This document shows positions 1 to 9,140 of a DNA stretch of 64,000 nucleotides, in pieces. The DNA is from 40CM-2-70-7 sp035631315. GTDB taxonomy: Bacteria; Gemmatimonadota; Gemmatimonadetes; Gemmatimonadales; GWC2-71-9. The stretch spans positions 13,505 through 77,504 of the forward strand of contig DASQIZ010000115.1 of assembly GCA_035631315.1 (NCBI GenBank), read 5' to 3'. The position numbers and the translations under genes were made by a program. Below the pieces are notes generated by a model, which worked only from the letters and a program-made list of their open reading frames with translations, had not been told where the DNA came from and did not search any database. Position 1 is the first letter of the stretch, and every line of letters begins with the position of its first letter.

Positions 1-1
1 C

Positions 2-2161
2 CAGGTCGACGTGCTCTACGTTTCCCACGACGGCGCCAAGACCTTCACCAAACTCAACGCGCCGCACGGAGACCACCACACCCTCTGGATCGACCCCACC
101 GATCCGGGCCTCCTCCTCGAGGGCAATGACGGCGGGGCCACCATCTCGACCGACAGCGGGAAGACCTGGAGTAACGAGAACAACCAGCCGACGGGACAGT
201 TCTACGACGTCAGCCTGGACGACCGGTTCCCGTTCCACCTGTATGGCGCGCAACAGGATGAAGGGGCCACCGAGGGACCCAGCGCGTCGTTCGCCGGCGT
301 GATCCCGCTCGGCGAGTGGAAGCCGGCAGCGTCAGGTGAGAGCACACCCACGGTGGCACAGCCCGGAGATCCGGAGGTCACCTTCGGGGCCGGCTACTAC
401 AGTCTCTTTTTCAGTTACGATCAGAAGACCGGCGACCTGAAGAGCCTCAGTCCGTGGCCCTACTATCAGGACGCCGCGTCGTCGGCCGAGCTCAAGTATC
501 GCTGGGCATGGACCCATCCCGTTCTCTTTTCGCCGAACAACCCCCAGGAGATTCTGGTCGGGTCGCAGTACGTGATGCGTACTGACGATCATGGCGTCAC
601 GTGGCGGACCATCAGCCCCGATCTCACCCGGAACGACCCGGCGACCGAGGCGCCGACTGGCGGCCCGATCGACCTCGATCAGTCGGGCGCCGAGGTCTAC
701 CCCTCGGTGTCGGCGCTCGCCGTTTCGACGCGCGATGACAGTGTGATCTGGGCGGGGTCGGCCGACGGCCTGGTCCACGTGACCACAGACGGCGGAGCCC
801 ATTGGCAGGACGTGACGCCGCCGACGCTGCCGAAGTGGTCGGATATCAGCTCGGTCGAACCCTCGCACGTGGATCGCGGAACGGCCTATCTCACCGCTCA
901 GCGGTACATGTGGGACGACTTCACGCCATACGTCTTCAAGACGACCGACTTCGGCCGGCACTGGACGTCGATGACGACCGGACTCCCGAGGGACGAGTAC
1001 GTCTTCGTCATTCGCCAGGATCCCGCTCAGGCGGACCTTCTGCTCCTTGGCACCAAGCGCATGGTGTACGCGAGCCTCGATGGTGCCGCGAGCTGGCATC
1101 CGCTCGCGCTCAATCTTCCGCCGGTGCAGGTGCGGGGTATCGCCTTCAACGCGCGGCAGGGAGACGTTGCGATCGCGACCCACGGGCGCGCGTTCTGGAT
1201 CCTCGACAACCTGGCATTGCTGGAGCAGATGACCGGGCGCGCGGCTCCCGGGTCCGATCGCGCCGCCCTGTTCCGGCCGCAGGACGCCTGGCTGACGCAT
1301 GCCTATGGGCAGGGGGAATTCGACCCGGCCCCCACCGATGCCGGCGAGAATCCGCCCTACGGTGCGCGGGTCTTTTTCCAGATCCCGAAGAGCTACAACG
1401 GCTCGACACCGGTCACGCTCTCCTTCACTGATTCGGGCGGCACGCTGATCCGCGCGTTCCACCTGCATCTGAAGGACACCGCCAGCGTGACGCCGAAGCC
1501 GACGGATGACGACAAGGCGACGAGCGAACGGCGGGCCCAGAGCTTGAAGCGCCTCACCGCCATTACTCCCGGCATGAATCATTTCCAATGGAACCTGCGC
1601 TACGACGACGCGGCCGAAGTGAAAGGATTCTTCGCGCCAGAGGATGCCGCCGTCGCCAATGACGTGGGCGGGCCGGAAGTGGTTCCGGGTCACTATCGCG
1701 TGGTGCTGGATTACGGTGGGGAGAGGATCACGGCGCCATTCGATGTGACGCTCGATCCGCGGATTCGCGTGGGCGCGGATGCCCTGCGGGAACGGCTTGC
1801 GCTCCAGCTGCAGATCCACTCGACCCTTGATTCGCTGGACGTGGCCCTCAACCGCGCGATTGCCGTTCGCGACAGCCTGAAGGCCGCCGGCCGCGACTCG
1901 GCGTCACTCGCTCCGCTGGCGGTCGCGATCGACTCGCTCGAGGAGCTGTCGATCCATTCCAGCGAGGGCGACCTCCTCCACGAGCCCAAGCTGCGGACCC
2001 ACCTCGGTCTTCTCGCCGGGCAGATCGACCTCGCCTATGCGGCGCCGACCCCGGCGCACGCGGCGGTCTACAAGGTGCTGGCCGAGGAGGCGCGGGTGGG
2101 GATGGCGCTGCTCAATGCGGCGATGGCGAAGCTCGGCGCCATTTCGAGACCAATTCCGTAG
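2..2161 (+). CDS. BNR/sortilin-type beta-propeller protein (glycosyl-hydrolase-like), 5' end missing
   Basis: The frame is open from the left edge, so the N-terminus lies outside the window; the first internal start (GTG at 11) is not the real one. The visible 716 residues contain repeated Asp-box/BNR motifs such as STDSGKTW, TDDHGVTW, TTDGGAHW and TTDFGRHW, the signature of sortilin/VPS10 and sialidase-type propellers. After about residue 400 comes a beta-rich region and a C-terminal helical segment. Such proteins are usually exported and often carry the generic label glycosyl hydrolase, although no catalytic residue can be assigned here. The stop lies 50 bp inside the 3' end of the convergent GH89 gene, so the two genes overlap tail to tail. 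Family assignment is firm; substrate is unknown. Confidence 0.85.
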   Translation, partial: QVDVLYVSHDGAKTFTKLNAPHGDHHTLWIDPTDPGLLLEGNDGGATISTDSGKTWSNENNQPTGQFYDVSLDDRFPFHLYGAQQDEGATEGPSASFAGVIPLGEWKPAASGESTPTVAQPGDPEVTFGAGYYSLFFSYDQKTGDLKSLSPWPYYQDAASSAELKYRWAWTHPVLFSPNNPQEILVGSQYVMRTDDHGVTWRTISPDLTRNDPATEAPTGGPIDLDQSGAEVYPSVSALAVSTRDDSVIWAGSADGLVHVTTDGGAHWQDVTPPTLPKWSDISSVEPSHVDRGTAYLTAQRYMWDDFTPYVFKTTDFGRHWTSMTTGLPRDEYVFVIRQDPAQADLLLLGTKRMVYASLDGAASWHPLALNLPPVQVRGIAFNARQGDVAIATHGRAFWILDNLALLEQMTGRAAPGSDRAALFRPQDAWLTHAYGQGEFDPAPTDAGENPPYGARVFFQIPKSYNGSTPVTLSFTDSGGTLIRAFHLHLKDTASVTPKPTDDDKATSERRAQSLKRLTAITPGMNHFQWNLRYDDAAEVKGFFAPEDAAVANDVGGPEVVPGHYRVVLDYGGERITAPFDVTLDPRIRVGADALRERLALQLQIHSTLDSLDVALNRAIAVRDSLKAAGRDSASLAPLAVAIDSLEELSIHSSEGDLLHEPKLRTHLGLLAGQIDLAYAAPTPAHAAVYKVLAEEARVGMALLNAAMAKLGAISRPIP

Positions 2162-4313
2162 CTGTCGCTACGGGGTTTCCTTCGGGCACCGTCCGATACG
2201 CATCCGTTTCTCGAGACCACCGCTGCTCCCACTCGCACGATTCCGTCGCGAAGGGCACCCGATCGAACGTCGTGCCTGAGTCCAGCGACCGGTTGAGCCG
2301 CGTGAAGAGATCCCTCCACCGCGGCAGGAAGTACCGGCCGAACATGCCCTGCCATTCCTTATATGCGTAGAGGTTGAGGTCGTCGTTCTCACCCTCCGTG
2401 CATTTCGTGCCCCAGAGCGTGATCAAGTTCCGCGCGTTCCACTCAAAGAGCCGCCGTTCGACGTCCGTTCCGCCCCAGCGCTTGGCGTCACTCAGCCAAC
2501 GACCCAGCAGGAACTCCGGACGTGTGCCGACGAGGTGATCCAGATCGCTAAGCAGGGACTCCACGTCTCCCTCGGCCACGATGAGCGCCTTCCGGTCTCT
2601 GCGGTCGTATGCCTCTTCCACTCGATTGACGAGGGGCAGCCCGAGCCCGTCGAGCACCTGTCGGGTGAGATTGACGACGTCGTACCGGTAAGCGTCCTGG
2701 CCCTCAAGTCGTGGAGCCGCTGCGAGGAGGGAATCGAGCGCTTCCGCCAGGAGCTTGCCGTCGTATGGCGGAATGGGCTCCGACCGGTACGCTCTCCCTT
2801 TCACATAGAACTGAGGCCGCTCCGCCAGGAAATTTCCGGTCTGCGCTGCCGACCGGAACGCGGTCGCGAGCAGGAGCTGCCAGGCGCTCCAAGCAGACTG
2901 ATCGAAACGCCCGTAGCGGCGCGTGACCCAGTCGCGCGTCCAGGCGGTGACGTCTGGCACGGTGTCACGCCAGATCTGGCTCAGCACGAAGTCGGGCACG
3001 ATGGGGTTGGTGCCGAGGCCTTCCATCGTCATGCCGAGTCCTTCGAGGCGGCCGCGCTCGGGACTCGTGATCGCGCTGTCGAGATTGGCGGCGATCCTCG
3101 GCAGGTCGCCATTCACGCTGACTTTGCCACCGAAGTTGTACAGCACGTTCCAGATCCAGGGTTTGCCGTAGAACGCGTGGCGCTTTTTCCAGGCGGGTGA
3201 CCGGTCTCCCCAGAGGTCGAGCATCAGCATGTGGTCGTTGGGCACGGCGCCGAGCATCGCTTCGGCCTGCGGGTCCTTCCAGAAGTTGGCCTGATAGACC
3301 AGGAACCATCCCTGGATCACCCACGTCGCGGTGGTGTCGGCTGAGTGCATCGCGCCGTAGATCGCGCCTCCCATGTGCGCGATGAACGCGGAGTCGTCGG
3401 ATGGCGGGTTGATCTCGTTGAACGGATCGGCGGCGTAGAGGTGATCGGTGCCGAAGAGCTCGGTCTGCCGCTCGATGAACCGCTTGCCCATCCGCTGAAA
3501 CAACGAATCCTCAGGATCGAGAAACCACGTTCCCGGGAATCCTGCGGACCAGTCGCCGGTCTGATGGATGCGCGTGCCCGGGATGACGTCGGTGATCGAC
3601 TTCGGGACATGCCCGGTGAAGCCCTGAAGGACCGGCGTCATGCCGAGTGACCGCTCGCGGGCGAGAATTTCCTTTTCGAGCGTGATGTGGGAGTCGATCC
3701 AGCTGTCGGGGAGCGGTCCGCCGAGTCCGTCGATGTTGGCCATCCAGCCCCACGGGAAGTACGCGGGACCCACCAGAAAATCGGCGATCTGCTTTCGCGA
3801 GAATCCGAAATCGCCGAGTACTTCTCGCCAGATGGCTTCCTGTCCGGTAACGGCGAGGGGCGCGTTGATGCCCTTCAGTGCCATCCAGTCGATCATCGCC
3901 TGCCAGTCTCGCCAGTTCCACCACGCCATCGAGTACGAGAAGGTGCAGTAGTTGAAGAAGTAGCGGACGCGGTAGGGCGACACGACGTGCACCGGAGCCT
4001 GGACTCTTGGCAGCGGACTGGGCAGAGAAATGGGCGTGAGGGGCAATGGGGGGTTCACGCCGGCGACATGCTCGAGGTACCAGTCGAGTGCCGACGCGAT
4101 GGCGACCCCGGAGGATCCACGGAGCACGACTTTCGCCCCTCGGCTCTCAATCTCGAAAACATCGAGGCCCGCGCTGTCTGGAATGGCGGCGACCTCGAAC
4201 TGTGCCCCGCTCGTCGCCACCACCCGGGCCACGAGTGCCCGGGCGGCGACGAGGTCGACAGGATGCGGACTTTGGAGACCGGCTGTTACAAGGACGAGAG
4301 TGAGCAGTGTCAT
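2112..4313 (-). CDS. Alpha-N-acetylglucosaminidase, GH89 family (NAGLU-like), exported
   Basis: Removes terminal alpha-linked N-acetylglucosamine from glycans; family GH89, related to human NAGLU. The protein shows the NAGLU order of an N-terminal small domain, a TIM barrel (FNYCTFSYSMAWWNWRDWQ, then LKGINAPLAVTGQEAIW) and a helical C-terminal domain. The two expected glutamates are visible: the acid/base in DPFNEINPP and the nucleophile in GMTMEGLGTNP, roughly residues 300 and 431 from the chosen start. I chose the ATG at 4313 because MTLLTLVLVTAGLQS gives a clean signal peptide directly at the start; an upstream ATG at 4364 would put 17 charged residues before it. It is divergent from the DUF3857 gene, with 96 bp between the starts, and convergent with the BNR gene. 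Length (733 aa) is normal for the family. Confidence 0.92.
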   Translation of the reverse strand: MTLLTLVLVTAGLQSPHPVDLVAARALVARVVATSGAQFEVAAIPDSAGLDVFEIESRGAKVVLRGSSGVAIASALDWYLEHVAGVNPPLPLTPISLPSPLPRVQAPVHVVSPYRVRYFFNYCTFSYSMAWWNWRDWQAMIDWMALKGINAPLAVTGQEAIWREVLGDFGFSRKQIADFLVGPAYFPWGWMANIDGLGGPLPDSWIDSHITLEKEILARERSLGMTPVLQGFTGHVPKSITDVIPGTRIHQTGDWSAGFPGTWFLDPEDSLFQRMGKRFIERQTELFGTDHLYAADPFNEINPPSDDSAFIAHMGGAIYGAMHSADTTATWVIQGWFLVYQANFWKDPQAEAMLGAVPNDHMLMLDLWGDRSPAWKKRHAFYGKPWIWNVLYNFGGKVSVNGDLPRIAANLDSAITSPERGRLEGLGMTMEGLGTNPIVPDFVLSQIWRDTVPDVTAWTRDWVTRRYGRFDQSAWSAWQLLLATAFRSAAQTGNFLAERPQFYVKGRAYRSEPIPPYDGKLLAEALDSLLAAAPRLEGQDAYRYDVVNLTRQVLDGLGLPLVNRVEEAYDRRDRKALIVAEGDVESLLSDLDHLVGTRPEFLLGRWLSDAKRWGGTDVERRLFEWNARNLITLWGTKCTEGENDDLNLYAYKEWQGMFGRYFLPRWRDLFTRLNRSLDSGTTFDRVPFATESCEWEQRWSRETDAYRTVPEGNPVATATELVSKWRRASPSPH

Positions 4314-4409
4314 TGGGCAATCATAGCCCCACAGGGAGGAGTTGCCTGCGCTCGGTTTGTGCATCAGAATCCCGTACCGTCGTCTCTAGCCTATCCTCGA
4401 GGTGATCAC
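4314..4409. promoter_or_regulatory. Divergent intergenic region between GH89 and DUF3857 genes
   Basis: These 96 bp must hold both promoters. A Shine-Dalgarno-like CGAGG (about 4398-4402) lies 7 nt before the GTG at 4410. I see no convincing -35/-10 pair or operator palindrome. Confidence 0.35.
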
Positions 4410-7400
4410 GTGCCGTCACGCGCCGTCCGGATACTCCCGCTCGCCCTGTTGCTGGTTCCCGGTGCCGCCTCCGCGCAGTCGCTGAAGCTTTCGCGGGCGG
4501 CCGCGTCGCCAGTCAGCGAAGACTCCATCTACGCCCTTCGCGTCGACTCGGCGGCCTACCCCGGTCACGACGTCGTCCTGCTCCTCGACGAGGTCACGGT
4601 GAAGGCCGAGGCCGATGGGCGCTACGTCTACACGCTCCACCGGGTGGTGCAGCTCCTGAACTCCGATGCCGTAGACAACTGGGGGCAAATCACGTTCTGG
4701 TACAACAAGGACCGGCAACGGGCGACGCTGAACCATCTCCGAGTCATCGGCCCCGACGGAAAGATTCTTCAGGATGGACCGGCGCATCGCGAGGACGTGA
4801 ATCCTCCCGCCGATCAGGGCGCGCCCGAAATCACGGACCGGCGCGGCATTCAGGTCACCGTGGGCTCCCTCGCCCCGGGCGTCCTGATCGACTACAGCTA
4901 CACCGCTGAGAAGCTGAAACCGCCCGTCGCTGGGGACTTCTCCTACTTCTGGGACATCAACGGCGAACCGCCCATCAGGCGGTCGCGCTTCACGCTCGAT
5001 GCACCGGTCACGCTCAAGGCCAACGTGCGTACTCGGAACCTGGCGGGCGACCCGGTCGATACGGTGATCGCGGGCCGGCGGATCCGGCACTGGGATCTCG
5101 CAGACCTCCCGTCCGTGAACCGCCAGCGCTACGCGGGGTCCCCCAATGGCGTCCAGGCCTGGATCTGGGTGAGTGGGAACGTCACCTGGAAGGACATCGG
5201 AAACTGGTACGACTCGCTCGCGACCGGTCGGTACGAGCTTCCCGCGGCGGTCCTCACCGCGCACGCCCAGCAGCTCAAAGGCGCGAAGACGCTCACCGAT
5301 TCGCTGAGTGCGACGTACCGCTGGGTCTCGCAGGACATGCGCTACGTGTCGCTCTCGCTGGGCGATGGCAGCTATCAGCCCCGCACGCCGCGCGAGGTGT
5401 TCGACTCCCGCTTTGGAGACTGCAAAGACAAGGCGACGATGTTCATCGCCCTCGCGCGCCACATGGGCGTCACCGCCTATCCGGTGCTGCTGTCTTCCGA
5501 TGGAGGCGTCGACTCGCTGCAACCGAGTATCGCGCAATTCGACCACATGATCGCGGCGGCGCAGTACGGTGGGACCACCCACTACCTCGACCTCACAGAT
5601 CCACTCCTGCCGTTCGGCGTGATGGAGACCGCGCAGGAGGGGGAGATCGGGCTTGCCCTGCCGGCGACTGGTCCCAGGGTTGTCGTGTTCCCGCCATCAT
5701 CCGCGGACAGCAACTGGCACAACCTGGAAGTCGGCGGAGGGTTCGGAGCGGATGGCCGCTTCATCGGGCACTTGACGCTGAGGGCTGGGGGCACCGAACA
5801 GGGCAACCTTCGCGATGAGCTGGCTGGACTGGGGCAGAAGGAGCCCGCCGAGCTTGCTGACGCCATCCGCAAGCACGTCACCGAGCTTTGGCAGAGCGCT
5901 ACGGTGGACAGCCAGCGCTACACGGACGGCCATGACCTGCGTACGCCGGTCAACCTTACGGTCTGGTTCACGGCTCCCCGGATCATGGGACGTCTCGATA
6001 ACGGCAAGTACTACTTCAATCTTCCCTTCGGCCGGTTCGTGGTCGCCGAAGACCTCAACAAGCTGGACGGGGAGGGCGCGCGCCGGTATCCGATCGACAT
6101 CGGCCAGGTCAACAGCCCGTCGATCTACCGCATGATCCTGGACGTCCAGCTGCCCGAGGGCTGGCAGGCCGAGTTGCCGCATGACGCCACGGTGCAGGGG
6201 CCGTTCGGGTTTTACCGGGCACGGTATAGCCAGGCCGGGCGGACGCTGCACGTCTCCCGCGAGATGGGAGGCGCGCGTGGGGTGTTGCCTCCGGATAGCA
6301 TCAAGGCCCTGCATCAATGGCTCGCCTCGGTCGAAGCGGACCGCACCGGAATGATCGAGCTGAGCCGCGGCACCGGCGAGGACCTGCTCGCCACTGGCAC
6401 GACCTCGACGATCACGAAGGGCGACCTCCCCGACCTCCTCCTGGGCGCGACCGATGTCTCCAACGACGCCAAGGTGACCCAGGAGGGCACGAACGAGGGC
6501 TCGAGCGACTTCCTCACGGTGTCGTCGACGCAACCGCTCGAGTCGTACCACCGCTCCTTCGGACCACGGCAGACGCTCTTCAATGCGGGCTCCACGCGCC
6601 TCATTGCACTCCAGTCCTTTGCCGCCGCGTACCACTCGGCGCCGGAAGCGCAGTGGATGATCGACGCTCTGGGCATGTTCGATATCCCGCGGTTTCTGAT
6701 GGCGTACGTGCGTCAGCAAGGTGCCGCTCAGGACGTGAAGATCGACACCATTCGCACGCTCTCACTCACGGGAATCGGGGACAAGGCAGCTGGCTGGGTA
6801 TTCCAGATCAGTACGCCGCTCACGACCCTCGATCTGGGGATGGTGGTCGCGACCCGCAACCGCGTGTCCGAGTCGATGCTGGCGGTCGGACTGAAGGGCA
6901 TGCAGGACTCGGACATGATCAATCTCTTCCGGCTGGTGGACACACGGGTCGGGCAGCAGGACGCCTACAAGCATGACGTCGCCAAGGAAATCGTGGACAC
7001 CACTGGGGATGGAGCCGTCGACTCCGCGCTGCGAGCTTCCACGTCGCTCGCGCTTGGCAACGTCGCGCCGCCCGCCGTCGATTCGCCCTCGACCATTCGC
7101 AGCTTGATCTTCCGGCACGAGAATGGGTGGCCTCAGTACGAGACCGGCTTCCGCGGGAAGGCCTTCACCTTCCCCTTCGGCAAGGCCGCGGCCGCCGAGA
7201 TCAAGATTACGGTCACGCAGCACAAGACACCGGCGCAGGCGGTGCAGCAGGTCCTTGCCCTGCAGCGTGAGAATCGGAAGGAAGTGATGCAGGAAGCGGC
7301 GGGAGACGTCGTGGGGTTCGGAAGCCTGTTCGTCGACTCGACCGGGACTGACACCACCAACTATGAGGTGGTTACGGAGTCTCGCATCGGGGAGTGGTCG

Positions 7401-8036
7401 GCGGCCCGTCACGCCAAGCTTCGTGGCATGCTCCGGTCGGATCTCGAAGACGTCGTGTTCGCGAGGGGCGCGATCAGTGTGAAGGTCAAGGTGACGCGGC
7501 CGAGTGGTCAGACCGACATGGCCGCCACGGTGGCACTCGCCAACGACGTGTTGCGCCGACTCAAGACCGTGGACCCGAGTGGCAGTGAAACGGCGCCGTC
7601 CGGGGTCCTGGTATCCGCCATCGCCAAGGTGGTCGACGCCGACCATCAGGTCGACAGTCTCGCCGAGGCGAAGAAGATCGACGCCGCGTTCTCCGCGATG
7701 GATGCGGCGGACCTCGCCAAGGCTCCAGTGACCTTCAACGCGCAGACCTGGAACAGTCTCTGCTGGTGGGGGAGTCTGAATGGCCAGGCGAAGCGCGCCC
7801 AGGCGGCATGCGACGCGGCCGTGGCGGCAGACACGACCGACCTGGCGATTCGAGACAGCCGCGGATTGCAGCGTGCGCTGGCGGGGGACTTGAACGGCGC
7901 GCGGGACGACTTCGCGTACATCGTGGCGAACGTGGCTCCCGGCGCATTCAAGGACCGGCGTTCGCAGTGGCTCTCGACCCTCCGGGAGGGGAAGAACCCG
8001 TTCACGCCGGCGCTGGTGGACGAATTGAAGAAGTGA
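4410..8036 (+). CDS. DUF3857 / transglutaminase-like exported protein
   Basis: A 1208-residue exported protein: signal peptide VPSRAVRILPLALLLVPGAA ending ASAQS, then a DUF3857 beta domain (about residues 40-270), then a transglutaminase-like cysteine-protease fold. The catalytic triad is visible: Cys338 in FGDCKDKATM, His379 in QFDHMIAA and Asp394 in YLDLTDP. The C-terminal half (about 650-1208) looks like further beta and TPR-like repeat modules. The frame is open upstream to 3687, but that part is antisense to the GH89 gene and has no signal peptide. The GTG at 4410 has CGAGG 7 nt upstream and begins the signal peptide, so I take it as the start. Substrate unknown; proteins of this type are common in Gemmatimonadota and Bacteroidota and may act on cell-surface peptides. 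Confidence 0.88.
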   Translation: MPSRAVRILPLALLLVPGAASAQSLKLSRAAASPVSEDSIYALRVDSAAYPGHDVVLLLDEVTVKAEADGRYVYTLHRVVQLLNSDAVDNWGQITFWYNKDRQRATLNHLRVIGPDGKILQDGPAHREDVNPPADQGAPEITDRRGIQVTVGSLAPGVLIDYSYTAEKLKPPVAGDFSYFWDINGEPPIRRSRFTLDAPVTLKANVRTRNLAGDPVDTVIAGRRIRHWDLADLPSVNRQRYAGSPNGVQAWIWVSGNVTWKDIGNWYDSLATGRYELPAAVLTAHAQQLKGAKTLTDSLSATYRWVSQDMRYVSLSLGDGSYQPRTPREVFDSRFGDCKDKATMFIALARHMGVTAYPVLLSSDGGVDSLQPSIAQFDHMIAAAQYGGTTHYLDLTDPLLPFGVMETAQEGEIGLALPATGPRVVVFPPSSADSNWHNLEVGGGFGADGRFIGHLTLRAGGTEQGNLRDELAGLGQKEPAELADAIRKHVTELWQSATVDSQRYTDGHDLRTPVNLTVWFTAPRIMGRLDNGKYYFNLPFGRFVVAEDLNKLDGEGARRYPIDIGQVNSPSIYRMILDVQLPEGWQAELPHDATVQGPFGFYRARYSQAGRTLHVSREMGGARGVLPPDSIKALHQWLASVEADRTGMIELSRGTGEDLLATGTTSTITKGDLPDLLLGATDVSNDAKVTQEGTNEGSSDFLTVSSTQPLESYHRSFGPRQTLFNAGSTRLIALQSFAAAYHSAPEAQWMIDALGMFDIPRFLMAYVRQQGAAQDVKIDTIRTLSLTGIGDKAAGWVFQISTPLTTLDLGMVVATRNRVSESMLAVGLKGMQDSDMINLFRLVDTRVGQQDAYKHDVAKEIVDTTGDGAVDSALRASTSLALGNVAPPAVDSPSTIRSLIFRHENGWPQYETGFRGKAFTFPFGKAAAAEIKITVTQHKTPAQAVQQVLALQRENRKEVMQEAAGDVVGFGSLFVDSTGTDTTNYEVVTESRIGEWSAARHAKLRGMLRSDLEDVVFARGAISVKVKVTRPSGQTDMAATVALANDVLRRLKTVDPSGSETAPSGVLVSAIAKVVDADHQVDSLAEAKKIDAAFSAMDAADLAKAPVTFNAQTWNSLCWWGSLNGQAKRAQAACDAAVAADTTDLAIRDSRGLQRALAGDLNGARDDFAYIVANVAPGAFKDRRSQWLSTLREGKNPFTPALVDELKK

Positions 8037-8045
8037 TGCGCGAGC

Positions 8046-8080
8046 GGATGGCCCCGGGCCCTGCGAGACAGGCCCGGCGG
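8046..8080 (+). terminator. GC-rich hairpin after the DUF3857 gene
   Basis: Nine-base arms CCCCGGGCC and GGCCCGGGG can pair around an 18-nt loop shortly after the stop at 8036 and before the convergent ArsR stop at 8100. There is no T-run, so it is only a candidate, possibly serving both converging transcripts. Confidence 0.4.
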
Positions 8081-8099
8081 CCCGGGGTCTCTGGTCTGC

Positions 8100-8447
8100 C
8101 TAGTCCTCTTCCACGAACGCCTTGAGCCGTGCCGCCGCCGCATCCCACTGCGCAGCGACCTGATCCAGATACGCCTTCGCTTTTTCCAATCGCTTCATGT
8201 CGAGATCCCAGATCTGTTCGCGCCCTTTGCGTTTGTGCCGTACCAGGCCGGCTTCGCCCAGGGCGTAGAGGTGTCGCGTGATGGCCTGGCGCGTGACGTC
8301 TTCCTGTTCGGAGAGCCGGGTGATCGACAGCGACCCCTCCGACGAGAGCCGCCGCAGCAACCGGAGCCGTGTGGCGTCCGCCAACGCGGCGAACACCGGC
8401 ACGGCCTCGGTCTCTTTCAGCTGAGCAGCCGTCCCGCTACGCGACAT
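8100..8447 (-). CDS. ArsR-family winged-helix transcriptional regulator
   Basis: A 115-residue single-domain repressor. It has the ArsR/SmtB helix-turn-helix: PVFAALADATRLRLLRRLSS, then LSEQEDVTRQAITRHLYALG as the recognition helix region and RKGREQIWDL as the wing. No metal-binding ELCVCDL-type cysteine motif is present, so this is the non-metal subfamily that is often paired with AHSA1/SRPBCC genes. It overlaps the end of the upstream SRPBCC gene by 11 bp and is co-transcribed with it. Two near-identical palindromes in front of the SRPBCC gene (8938-8953 and 8981-8996) are its likely operators, implying autorepression of the pair. The ligand is unknown. Confidence 0.9.
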   Translation of the reverse strand: MSRSGTAAQLKETEAVPVFAALADATRLRLLRRLSSEGSLSITRLSEQEDVTRQAITRHLYALGEAGLVRHKRKGREQIWDLDMKRLEKAKAYLDQVAAQWDAAAARLKAFVEED

Positions 8448-8907
8448 ACTTGGTGAGGTTCTTCACCTGGCCCGTCCACCCGCCGTCGTTCATCCGGAAC
8501 GCCTCAGCGCGCCGGGCGAGCGGGATCCGGTCGAACCCGGACTCGACGATCGTCACGGCAGTTCCGCCCTGGACCTCCTCGAGCGTGAACTCCACGAGCG
8601 TCGTGGGCTCCTGCGAGTAGTCGACGTTCGGATCCGAGGGGTAGGGGTGCCAGCGATACGAGAAGTACCGCTCGGCCTCGATCTTCTCGACCATGAACTC
8701 GACCTTGAAGTGCTCGTAGCCCTTGGCGGTGATGTTGCCGCGGGTGGTCTTCCCGGCCACGAACGGGTCGGTGAGGTTGATCCCGAACCAGGTGCTGAAC
8801 TGCCTGGAGTCCGAAACTGCGCGCCAGACCTTCGCCAGCGGGGCGCGGACTTCGAAGTGTTTTTCGATGCGGTCGGTGCTCTGCGTCTCTGCGGTCATGG
8901 TGGTCAT
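8437..8907 (-). CDS. SRPBCC / AHSA1-domain protein
   Basis: A 156-residue START-like ligand-binding protein of the activator-of-Hsp90-ATPase-1-like group. Diagnostic features are EKHFEVRAPLAKVWRAVSDS near the N-terminus, FSTWFGI, and the C-terminal long helix GGWTGQVKNLTKYVA. It is the first gene of a two-gene operon with the ArsR regulator, the usual arrangement for this pair, and its promoter is flanked by the two palindromes described separately. There is a second ATG three codons in (MTTM), so the start could be 8898. The bound ligand is unknown; a role in sensing or handling a hydrophobic small molecule is inference from the fold. Confidence 0.9.
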   Translation of the reverse strand: MTTMTAETQSTDRIEKHFEVRAPLAKVWRAVSDSRQFSTWFGINLTDPFVAGKTTRGNITAKGYEHFKVEFMVEKIEAERYFSYRWHPYPSDPNVDYSQEPTTLVEFTLEEVQGGTAVTIVESGFDRIPLARRAEAFRMNDGGWTGQVKNLTKYVA

Positions 8908-8937
8908 CGTCCTGTCCCTCGGGTGTATGATGAATAT

Positions 8938-8953
8938 GCAACTGCTATGTTGC
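8938..8953. promoter_or_regulatory. Operator palindrome 1 of the SRPBCC-ArsR operon
   Basis: GCAAC-N6-GTTGC, a perfect 5+5 dyad; it extends outward to ATATGCAAC and GTTGCGTAT with one mismatch. It lies just downstream of the -10 box on the minus strand, covering the expected transcription start. It matches the second palindrome in 13 of 16 positions. Confidence 0.7.
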
Positions 8954-8955
8954 GT

Positions 8956-8984
8956 ATGATAGGGGGTGGGGACGGAAAGCGCAA
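8956..8984 (-). promoter_or_regulatory. Promoter of the SRPBCC-ArsR operon
   Basis: On the minus strand TTGCGC (8984-8979) and TATCAT (8961-8956) are separated by 17 nt, a good sigma-70 pair. The -35 box overlaps operator 2 and the -10 box abuts operator 1, so a dimer at either site would block RNA polymerase. Confidence 0.6.
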
Positions 8985-8996
8985 CCTATATGTTGC
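8981..8996. promoter_or_regulatory. Operator palindrome 2 of the SRPBCC-ArsR operon
   Basis: A second GCAAC-N6-GTTGC dyad, 43 bp (about four helical turns) from the first, so both would face the same side of the DNA. It overlaps the -35 box. Confidence 0.7.
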
Positions 8997-9045
8997 ATTA
9001 TTGAAAAGGCCAGGATTGTGTTCACTGCGCCCCGGCGTCAGCCAC

Positions 9046-9140
9046 GGGGGTTTACCGAAAATCAGCCCGGAGTTACCAAAACATCGGTCGGCCGGGGTTA
9101 CCAAAAAAATCGGCCAAGGTCCCATGGTCGGTCGGGGTTC
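9046..9140. repeat. Degenerate short tandem repeat, GGGGTTACCAAAA type
   Basis: Three imperfect copies with GTTTACCGAAAATC (9050-), GTTACCAAAACATCGG (9072-) and GTTACCAAAAAAATCGG (9097-) are spaced about 22-25 bp, followed by a weaker GGGGTTCCTCAAGG copy. The stretch lies in about 200 bp with no credible gene. It could be decayed coding DNA or an array of protein-binding sites. Confidence 0.5.

Noticed and set aside
332..1819. Long minus-strand open frame of 495 codons
   Set aside because: Arg/His-rich shadow of the BNR gene typical of high-GC DNA; no domain motifs. The same applies to the long antisense frames at 4416-5582, 9452-10747, 32997-34640, 44887-46287 and 52049-53584.
3687..4409. 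Upstream extension of the DUF3857 reading frame by 241 codons
   Set aside because: It runs antisense through the GH89 gene, lacks a signal peptide, and a good ribosome site plus signal peptide begin at 4410.
9046..9140. CRISPR array
   Set aside because: Copies are too short, imperfect and too closely spaced, without unique spacers; no cas genes are present.
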